Shown piece by piece: positions 7,519 to 12,460 of a DNA stretch of 12,460 bases. The translations under genes and the position numbers were made by a program. How positions within the stretch are numbered: the stretch's first letter is position 1; each line of letters begins with the position of its first letter. The stretch is from Pseudomonadota bacterium (lineage in GTDB: Bacteria > Pseudomonadota > Alphaproteobacteria > Acetobacterales > Acetobacteraceae). Location of the stretch: contig JAFADX010000110.1 in NCBI GenBank assembly GCA_023424475.1, forward strand, positions 1 through 12,460, given 5' to 3'. Under the pieces are notes generated by a model, which did no database searches, had not been told where the DNA came from, and saw nothing but the letters and a program-made list of their open reading frames with translations.

Positions 7519-8472
7519 ATGACGTCGCTGCGCGGCCTCGACCTCAACCTGCTGCTGGTCTTCGAGGCCCTGCACGAGACCCGCTCGGTCTCGCGCGCCG
7601 GCCAGCGGCTCGGCCTCAGCCAGTCGGCGACCAGCCATGCCCTGGCGCGGCTCAGGTAAGCCTGCCGCGACGAGCTCTTCCTGCGCGCCCAGACGGGCAT
7701 GACCCCGACGCCGGTCGCCAACCGGCTCTACCCGGAGGTCCACCAGGCCCTCGAGTCCCTGCGCCATTCGGTCGCGGAGGCGCGCGGCTTCGATCCGGCC
7801 ACCAGTACCCGGCGCTTCGAGGTCGCGATCCCGCACCCCCTGGGACCCGACTTCGCGCTGCGCATCCGCGATGCCGCGAAGGAAGCCGCGCCAGGCGTGA
7901 CGATGCGCTTCGATACCCGCACCCTGGCCGACGATGCGCCGGCCCTCATGCGCGAAGGGCTGCTCGATGCCGCCGTGGACTGGATCCCGGCCGAGGATGA
8001 CCGCTTCGTGAATCGCCGCATCTACGAGGACAGCCTGGTCATCGCGGCGCGCGCCGGCCATCCCCGCGCGCGCAACGGCATGGGGTGGCGGGATCTTGCG
8101 CATGAGGAATTCGTCCGCTGCCACCGCCGCGCCCCGGAACGCCGGCCCAGGGCCCTGTCGGGCAAGCTCTGGGATCTCATGGCCGAAAGCCGGCTGACGG
8201 TCAGCGAATACCTCGAGGTGCCCTTCATCATCAGCCGCACCGACTATTTCGGCGTGCTGCCGAAGAGCATGGCCGCCATCGCCGAGACCGAGTTCCGCAT
8301 GATCATCGTCCAGGTGCCGGGGCCGCCGATCCGCATCCCGATCTGGCTGGTCTGGCACGAGGGGCGGCGGCGCGATGCCGGCCACCGATGGCTGCGCGAG
8401 CTCATCCATCGCGTCCTGCAGGCGATGGCCATCGAACTGGGCCTGCTCGGCGAGGCGAGCCCGGCGAAATGA
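7519..8472 (+). pseudogene. LysR-family transcriptional regulator interrupted by an in-frame TAA
   Basis: Read through, the frame gives about 316 residues, the normal LysR length. The winged HTH lies at about 8-66 (LDLNLLLVFEALHETRSVSR, then LGLSQSATSHALARLR) and the effector-binding domain follows to the end (IRIPIWLVWHEGRR near the C-terminus). Codon 47 is TAA (7657-7659), exactly inside the conserved ALARLR-x-xCRDELFLRAQTGMTPTP stretch, and the frame is identical on both sides. One base change from a sense codon such as GAA or CAA would explain it. The downstream 270 codons are intact, so the event is recent, or a sequencing error. A truncated protein from ATG 7699 would lack most of the HTH. 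The start is ATG 7519 after a GGGGGAA stretch. Target genes are unknown. It abuts prfC tail to tail. Confidence 0.85.
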
Positions 8473-10077
8473 TCAGGCCGGCGCGAGCCCGTGCTGCTCG
8501 CGCACCGGCAGGAAGCGGATCATCGGGAATTCCTCCTCCGCCCGCTTGCGGCGCCAGTCGGAAGTGAAGAAGGCCACCTGCTCGTCGTCGTGGTCCTGGG
8601 CCATGTCCATGCGGTTCGCGGCGGCGAAGCGCTCGATGGCGCCACGGTCCTCGCTCGCCATCCAGCGCATCGTCGTCCAGGGCGCGGCCTCGAAGGAGGC
8701 CGGCACGGAATATTCGGCGCGCAGCCGCGACTGCAGCACGTCGAGCTGCAGCAACCCCACCACCCCGACGATCGGCTGCGAGCCGTCCATCGGGCGGAAG
8801 AGCTGCACCACGCCCTCATCGGCCAGTTCGTCCAGCGCCTTGCGCAGCTTCTTGGCCAGCATCGGGTCGTCGAGCCGCACGCGGCGCAGATGCTCCGGCG
8901 CGAAGGAGGGCACGCCCTGGAAGTTCAGCGGGTCGCCCTCGGTCAGCGTGTCGCCGATGCGGATGCCGCCATGGGTCGCGATGCCGACCACGTCGCCCGG
9001 CCAGGCTTCCCCGGCCACCTGGCGGTCCTTGGCGAAGAAGAAGAGCGGCGCGTTGACCGGCACCTGCTTGCCCGTGCGGACCTGCTTCAGGCGCATGCCC
9101 TTTTCCAGCCGCCCGGAACAGATGCGCAGGAAGGCGACGCGGTCGCGATGCTGCGGGTCCATGTTCGCCTGGATCTTGAAGACGAAGCCGGACAGCTTCG
9201 GTTCCTCCGGCCGCACGATGCGCATATCGGCCGGCCGCGGCCGCGGCGGCGGCGCGAAGCGGGCGAGGCCCTCCAGCAAGTGCGACACGCCGAAGTCCCG
9301 CAGCGCCGAGCCGAAATAGACCGGCGTCAGCGAGCCTTCGAGGAACTTACCGAGGTCGAATTCCGCGCAGGCGCCGGCCGCGAGTTCCGCCTGCTCGCGC
9401 AGCGTCGCCGCGCGGTCGCCTGGGACGCGGGCGTCGATGGCCGGGTCGCCGAGGCCGGTCAGCGGGATGATCTCGTCGCTGTCCACCATGCGCAGGGAGG
9501 GGTGCAGGATGTCGTAGACCCCGCGCAGGTCCTGCCCCTGCCCCACCGGCCAGGCGACCGGCGTGGCTTCCAGCGCCAGCGTCTTCTCGATCTCGTCGAG
9601 CAGGTCGAAGGGGTCGCGCCCCTCCCGGTCCATCTTGTTGACGAAGGTGATGATCGGGATGTCGCGCAGGCGGCAGACCTCGAAGAGCTTGCGCGTCTGG
9701 CTCTCGATGCCCTTGGCGGCGTCGAGCACCATCACCGCGGCATCGACGGCCGTCAGCGTGCGGTAGGTGTCCTCCGAGAAATCCTCGTGGCCCGGCGTGT
9801 CGAGCAGGTTGAAGACCGTCCCGTCCTTCTCGAAGGTCATGACCGAGGTGGCGACGGAGATGCCGCGCTCCTGCTCGATCTTCATCCAGTCGGACCGGGT
9901 GCGCCGGGCATTGCCCTTGGCGCGCACCTGGCCGGCGAGCTGGATGGCGCCGCCCTTGAGCAACAACTTTTCCGTCAGCGTGGTCTTGCCGGCGTCGGGA
10001 TGGGCGATGATGGCGAAGGAGCGGCGCCGCGCGGCCTCGGCGGCCACGCGGTCGTCCGCGGAAAGGGGCATGTCCAT
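8473..10077 (-). CDS. prfC: Peptide chain release factor 3 (RF3)
   Basis: A 534-residue translational GTPase that recycles RF1/RF2 from the ribosome after peptide release. GTPase motifs are complete: G1 AHPDAGKTT (25-33), G2 region QERGISVATSV (69-79), G3 DTPGHEDF (93-100) and G4 NKMD (147-150). The RF3-specific pattern RRTRSDWMKIEQERGIS and the C-terminal portion (VQLFRPMDGSQPIVGVVGLLQLDVLQ) separate it from EF-G. Length matches the roughly 530 residues usual for RF3. The start ATG is at 10077; a second Met two codons later is an alternative, and no strong ribosome binding site is visible for either. Its stop directly abuts the LysR stop with no gap. A palindromic repeat begins 14 nt upstream of its start, so the transcript leader probably includes it. 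Confidence 0.96.
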   Translation of the reverse strand: MDMPLSADDRVAAEAARRRSFAIIAHPDAGKTTLTEKLLLKGGAIQLAGQVRAKGNARRTRSDWMKIEQERGISVATSVMTFEKDGTVFNLLDTPGHEDFSEDTYRTLTAVDAAVMVLDAAKGIESQTRKLFEVCRLRDIPIITFVNKMDREGRDPFDLLDEIEKTLALEATPVAWPVGQGQDLRGVYDILHPSLRMVDSDEIIPLTGLGDPAIDARVPGDRAATLREQAELAAGACAEFDLGKFLEGSLTPVYFGSALRDFGVSHLLEGLARFAPPPRPRPADMRIVRPEEPKLSGFVFKIQANMDPQHRDRVAFLRICSGRLEKGMRLKQVRTGKQVPVNAPLFFFAKDRQVAGEAWPGDVVGIATHGGIRIGDTLTEGDPLNFQGVPSFAPEHLRRVRLDDPMLAKKLRKALDELADEGVVQLFRPMDGSQPIVGVVGLLQLDVLQSRLRAEYSVPASFEAAPWTTMRWMASEDRGAIERFAAANRMDMAQDHDDEQVAFFTSDWRRKRAEEEFPMIRFLPVREQHGLAPA

Positions 10078-10090
10078 GGCGGGCGGAACC

Positions 10091-10189
10091 TAGAGCAGAT
10101 CCCGATCAGGTGGAATGACCTGATCGGGTGAAGATGCTCGCGGAAACAATGGGCTAGAGACGTTGCCGTGAGCCAGGGCGAACGGGAAC
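10091..10189 (-). repeat. Intergenic palindromic repeat, copy A (short form)
   Basis: This 99-nt segment matches copy B at 12058-12270 in inverted orientation, with about 95 of 99 positions identical once an extra 114 nt in copy B (12092-12205) is skipped. It contains a perfect 11-bp inverted repeat, CCCGATCAGGT (10101-10111) and ACCTGATCGGG (10118-10128), around a 6-nt loop. It resembles dispersed palindromic intergenic repeats of high-GC alphaproteobacteria whose cores read like GATCAGGT-ACCTGATC. That family resemblance is from memory. It occupies the region just 5' of prfC. Confidence 0.85.
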
Positions 10190-10280
10190 GCGCCCGCGGG
10201 GAATCGCGCCGACGCCCCAGCGCATCATGACCCGAATGCAATGCACACGGCGCTTGTCCGGCGCCGGCCCGCCATATCAT

Positions 10281-10298
10281 AACTATATCGCAACTATA
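10281..10298. promoter_or_regulatory. Direct repeat AACTATA with 11-bp period in an AT-rich patch
   Basis: AACTATA occurs at 10281-10287 and 10292-10298, so the copies lie one helical turn apart on the same face. On the minus strand each reads TATAGTT, so the pair also gives two TATAGT sequences that could be -10 elements for prfC, about 205-220 nt upstream of its start. No good -35 partner was found. Confidence 0.2.
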
Positions 10299-10527
10299 CC
10301 TTCCGGTTGGCGAACCAAGCCGCCGTCCGGCAGGCCAGCAGCGCGCCGACCATCCCGGGCCCGGCACCGGGAACGATGACGGCCGTCAGCGGCAGCACCG
10401 CCATGGCAGGTTGATCTGCCGCATGGACGCCGAAGGCCACTGTCGCGAGTCTGTGAAGAAGCGGCGGGGACGGCGTGGCATGCCCCGAAATGCCGCGGAG
10501 CCATGCCGTGCCGGCCCCGGTCGCCAC
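10294..10527 (-). CDS. Doubtful small hypothetical protein with a hydrophobic C-terminal half
   Basis: A 77-codon open frame. The C-terminal half from an internal ATG at 10404 (MAVLPLTAVIVPGAGPGMVG and on to NRKV) is hydrophobic, Gly/Ala-rich and G/C-biased at third positions, so it could be a single-span membrane peptide of 36 residues. The first half looks non-coding. No ribosome binding site or homologue is recognised. It may equally be a gene remnant or chance reading in GC-rich DNA. It lies between divergent prfC and galU. Confidence 0.18.
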   Translation of the reverse strand: MATGAGTAWLRGISGHATPSPPLLHRLATVAFGVHAADQPAMAVLPLTAVIVPGAGPGMVGALLACRTAAWFANRKV

Positions 10528-10624
10528 CTTCCGGCCGTTGCGCCGGCGTGCCCATGCCGCCCTATTCGCGTCCGGGGTGTATGCTTCCTAAAGTGCTGCA
10601 ACTGACACGAGGGATTCGCCAACC

Positions 10625-11497
10625 GTGCCACTGAAGCCGCTCAAGAAGGCCGTCCTGCCCGTCGCCGGGCTCGGCACGCGTTTCCTGCCCGCCACCAAGG
10701 CAATGGCCAAGGAAATGCTGCCGGTCGTCGACAAGCCCCTGATCCAGTACGCGGTGGAGGAGGCGCGTGCCGCGGGAATCGAACAGTTCTGCTTCGTCAC
10801 CGGCCGCGGCAAGACCGCGATCGTCGAGCATTTCGACATCGCCTTCGAGCTTGAACGCACCCTCGAGGAACGCCGCAAGACCGCCGAGTTGGACGAGCTG
10901 CGCGCACAGACCATGGTCCCGGGATCCATCGTCACCGTGCGACAGCAGGTGCCGATGGGCCTCGGCCACGCCATCTGGTGCGCGCGGTCCTTCGTGGGCG
11001 AGGATCCCTTCGCAATCCTGCTGCCGGATGACCTGATGCTCTGCGAGACGCCCTGCACGCAGCAGCTTGCCGAGGCGTACCGGGAAACCGAGGGCAGCGT
11101 CGTCGCCATCGAGGAAGTGCCGAAGGAACGGGTGAACCGCTACGGCGTGCTCGACGTGGCGGAGGACAAGGGCCGCCTCGTCTCGGTGAAGGGCCTGGTG
11201 GAGAAGCCGCCGGTCGAGAAGGCGCCGTCGAACCTGACCATCATCGGCCGCTACGTGCTGACGCCCGAGGTGATGCAGCACCTCGCGAAGCTCGAGAAGG
11301 GGGCCGGCGGCGAGGTTCAGCTCACCGATTCCATGGCCAGGCTGATCGGCACCCAGCCCTTCCACGGGCTGCGCTACGAGGGGCGCCGCTACGATTGCGG
11401 CGACAAGGCCGGCTTCCTGGAGGCGCAGGTCGCCTTCGCGCTGCGCCGGCCCGACCTGGCACCGGCGATGAAGGCGATCCTCCAGGCCTATGGCTGA
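10625..11497 (+). CDS. galU: UTP--glucose-1-phosphate uridylyltransferase
   Basis: A 290-residue cytoplasmic enzyme making UDP-glucose from UTP and glucose-1-phosphate, a donor for capsule, LPS and other glycans. Family motifs are complete: nucleotide-binding GLGTRFLPATKAMAKEMLP (15-33), VPMGLGHA (109-116), LPDD (133-136), VEKP with Lys194 (192-195), and YDCGDK (256-261). Length is typical (about 290-300). The start is a GTG at 10625, preceded by GAGGG at 10609-10613, about 11 nt upstream; the MPLKPLKKAVLPVAGLG N-terminus fits GalU. It stands alone after a long upstream gap, about 3 kb from the capsule export block. It may supply that pathway, but housekeeping use is equally likely. Confidence 0.96.
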   Translation: MPLKPLKKAVLPVAGLGTRFLPATKAMAKEMLPVVDKPLIQYAVEEARAAGIEQFCFVTGRGKTAIVEHFDIAFELERTLEERRKTAELDELRAQTMVPGSIVTVRQQVPMGLGHAIWCARSFVGEDPFAILLPDDLMLCETPCTQQLAEAYRETEGSVVAIEEVPKERVNRYGVLDVAEDKGRLVSVKGLVEKPPVEKAPSNLTIIGRYVLTPEVMQHLAKLEKGAGGEVQLTDSMARLIGTQPFHGLRYEGRRYDCGDKAGFLEAQVAFALRRPDLAPAMKAILQAYG

Positions 11498-11535
11498 CCG
11501 CGGCGTTGCCCCGGTCATGCCTTGCCGGCGCCGCG

Positions 11536-11564
11536 CGGCCGGGCTCTGAGATGCATCCCGGCCG
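11536..11564. other. GC-rich stem-loop between galU and the CAP-domain gene
   Basis: CGGCCGGG (11536-11543) and CCCGGCCG (11557-11564) form a perfect 8-bp stem around a 13-nt loop, starting 39 nt after the galU stop. No T tract follows, so termination is uncertain. It could attenuate read-through into the downstream gene or stabilise the galU transcript. Confidence 0.25.
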
Positions 11565-11579
11565 AGCGCGCCTGCGGCG

Positions 11580-12053
11580 ATGAAGCGGCGGACGATCGTC
11601 GCGGGCCTCGCGCTCGTCTCCGTCGCCTCGCCGGCGATGGCCACCGATCCTCGCCTGGCGCGGGACGTGCTGCGCGGGGTCAATGCATTCCGGGCCGGCG
11701 CCGGGCGCGCACCCCTGCGGCTCGACCCGCGCCTGTCCCGGGCGGCGACGCTGCACAGCCTCGACATGCTGCGCACGAACCGGCTGAGCCACACGGGCAG
11801 CGACGGGAGCGATGCCGGCCTGCGCCTGACGCGCGCCGGGTTTGCCTGGAGCACCTGTCGCGAGAATATCGGCGCCGGCTACCAGGATACGCGGCAGGCG
11901 CTCCACGGATGGATCGACAGCCCGGCCCATCGCGACAACCTGCTCGCCCGGACGGTAACCGCGGCCGGCATCGGGTTTGCCGGCGGCCCCGGCGTCCTGC
12001 CCGGCAATGTCCCGCGCCTGTTCTGGACCCTGGTCCTGGCCGCGCCCCGGTAG
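11580..12053 (+). CDS. Secreted CAP/SCP-domain protein (YkwD-like)
   Basis: A 157-residue exported protein. The signal peptide has MKRR, a hydrophobic core (6-17) and a likely cleavage after AMA (19-21). The mature part is a single CAP (cysteine-rich secretory protein, SCP-like) domain: VNAFRAGAGRAPLRLDPRLS (34-53), ATLHSLDM with His59 (56-63), LSHTGSDGSDAGLRL (69-83), CRENIGAG with Glu95 (93-100) and GWIDSPAHRDNLL (110-122). These conserved His/Glu positions are those usually called the CAP cavity. Bacterial CAP proteins are extracytoplasmic and mostly of unknown biochemical role. It lies 82 nt after galU on the same strand, so co-transcription is possible, though a stem-loop intervenes. No strong ribosome binding site precedes ATG 11580. 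Copy B of the intergenic repeat begins 5 nt after its stop codon. Confidence 0.88.
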   Translation: MKRRTIVAGLALVSVASPAMATDPRLARDVLRGVNAFRAGAGRAPLRLDPRLSRAATLHSLDMLRTNRLSHTGSDGSDAGLRLTRAGFAWSTCRENIGAGYQDTRQALHGWIDSPAHRDNLLARTVTAAGIGFAGGPGVLPGNVPRLFWTLVLAAPR

Positions 12054-12091
12054 AACGGTTCCCGCTCGCCCTGGCTCACGGCAACGTCTCT

Positions 12092-12201
12092 GGAGCATGT
12101 TCCGATCGGTCGGAACCGGCACCGGCCCGCACCCCCACCCGGCCACCCGACGACAGTATCCCGGGTGGGGGTGCGGGCCGGTGCCGTCTGATCGAAAAGA
12201 C
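12092..12201. mobile_element. 110-nt hairpin-bearing segment within repeat copy B, possible MITE-like insertion
   Basis: The segment absent from copy A is bounded by CTCT at 12088-12091 and 12202-12205, as expected for a 4-bp target duplication, or for the endpoints of a deletion in copy A. Inside, 12117-12142 and 12161-12186 are perfect 26-bp inverted repeats around an 18-nt loop, preceded by a smaller hairpin TTCCGA/TCGGAA (12100-12105 and 12110-12115). It has no coding capacity. Insertion into B and loss from A are both possible. Confidence 0.55.
12117..12186. repeat. Perfect 26-bp inverted repeat with 18-nt loop
   Basis: The arms 12117-12142 and 12161-12186 are exact reverse complements, almost wholly G/C. 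The resulting RNA or cruciform hairpin would be extremely stable. It follows the CAP gene stop by 64 nt and could stop transcription or protect a 3' end, but no run of T follows it. Confidence 0.9.
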
Positions 12202-12318
12202 CTCTAGCCCTTTGTTTCCGCGAGCATCTTCACCTGATCAGGTGATTCCACCTGATCGGGATCTGCTCTAACCGGGATCCGCTCCGTGAACGCCTCGGTC
12301 CGCCCCCGGCGCCGGGCT

Positions 12319-12460
12319 TCAGCGCGAGACCTGCCGGGTCGATGTCCGGCGCACCGGCGGCGGAAGACTGCCGCGACCGGATGAGATCGGCGTGGCGCGG
12401 CTGCTCCGGTCGATCTGCGCGGCGCCGCGCTGCACCGAGGTCCGGCGCGGCGCGGTGGGC
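12319..12460 (-). CDS. Unidentified protein, C-terminal end (runs off right edge)
   Basis: On the minus strand one frame stays open from the window edge to a TGA at 12321-12319, giving 46 codons with mostly G/C third positions. It encodes a basic, Ser/Thr/Pro/Arg-rich tail (ends PPPVRRTSTRQVSR). Such composition suggests a disordered C-terminus, and no domain can be recognised. Repeat copy B lies 48 nt beyond the stop. GC-rich DNA often has spurious open frames, so this is tentative. Confidence 0.35.
   Translation of the reverse strand, partial: PTAPRRTSVQRGAAQIDRSSRATPISSGRGSLPPPVRRTSTRQVSR

Larger units (their letters stand above)
10190..10624. other. Divergent intergenic region between prfC and galU
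   Basis: No convincing gene is seen here. It should hold promoters for prfC (leftward) and galU (rightward), but I cannot place them with confidence. The most AT-rich patch is 10271-10300 (11 G/C in 30), carrying AACTATA twice. Before galU, TATGCT at 10580-10585 is a weak -10 candidate without a clear -35. A short minus-strand open frame within the region is listed separately. Confidence 0.5.
12058..12270 (+). repeat. Intergenic palindromic repeat, copy B (long form)
   Basis: Positions 12058-12091 and 12206-12270 match the reverse complement of copy A (10091-10189) with only four mismatches seen. The 114 nt between them (12092-12205) are absent from copy A. The right half includes the perfect 14-bp palindrome CACCTGATCAGGTG (12231-12244). 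The start of the extra segment (GGAGCATGTTCCGATCGG) resembles the inverted right end of the element (TAGAGCAGATCCCGATCAGG), so the long form has its own degenerate terminal inverted repeats. It fills the space after the CAP gene. Confidence 0.85.

Noticed and set aside
8491..10131. 546-codon plus-strand open frame over prfC
   Set aside because: Antisense to RF3, with repetitive His/Arg/Gly/Glu composition and no motifs.
10411..10605. 64-codon plus-strand open frame upstream of galU
   Set aside because: Cys/Arg/Pro-rich composition, no ribosome binding site, no recognisable motif; probably chance.
10562..11854. 430-codon minus-strand open frame over galU and the CAP gene
   Set aside because: Antisense to two recognisable proteins; composition is shadow-like.
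10091..12270. CRISPR array or integron-like structure from the repeated sequences
   Set aside because: Only two copies are present, they are inverted and 1.9 kb apart, with genes rather than regular spacers between them and no cas or integrase gene.

Overview
The window is GC-rich DNA with very high GC at third codon positions. Genes are tightly packed and many start codons overlap the preceding stop. Together with an ABC-dependent capsule export set and a characteristic intergenic palindromic repeat, this suggests an alphaproteobacterium, possibly Acetobacteraceae/Rhodospirillales (Roseomonas-like). That placement is an inference from style, not a database match.

Layout. The left edge (1 to about 297) holds part of an unidentified minus-strand gene. 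From 454 to 7417 runs a compact plus-strand block of seven genes that looks like one operon: a small lipoprotein, a KpsM-type permease, a KpsT-type ATPase, a KpsE-type inner-membrane co-polymerase, a KpsD/Wza-type outer-membrane exporter, a calcineurin-like phosphoesterase, and a cytoplasmic Ser/Thr protein kinase fused to a universal stress protein (USP) domain. The spacings are: GTGA overlap, 9 nt gap, 32 nt overlap, 11 nt overlap, 7 nt gap, 17 nt gap. Next comes a LysR-family regulator gene (7519-8472) broken by one in-frame TAA at its codon 47. It abuts, tail to tail, prfC (release factor 3, minus strand, 8473-10077). A 547-bp divergent intergenic region follows, then galU (10625-11497) and a secreted CAP/SCP-domain protein (11580-12053). 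The right edge holds the probable C-terminal end of another minus-strand gene.

How the parts fit. KpsM/KpsT supply the energised inner-membrane transporter, KpsE bridges the periplasm and KpsD opens the outer membrane for a lipid-linked capsule polysaccharide. GalU makes UDP-glucose, a common precursor of such polymers, but lies apart from the export operon. The kinase-USP fusion and the phosphoesterase sit at the 3' end of the operon and could form a reversible phosphorylation or stress-sensing module acting on export. This is the most interesting hypothesis in the window and is inferred from position only.

A second unusual item is a pair of inverted intergenic repeats, copy A at 10091-10189 and copy B at 12058-12270, about 95/99 identical, bracketing galU and the CAP gene. 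Copy B carries an extra 114 nt (a 110-nt segment plus a 4-nt repeat) containing a perfect 26-bp hairpin, flanked by a CTCT direct repeat. No tRNA, rRNA, CRISPR array or transposase gene was seen.
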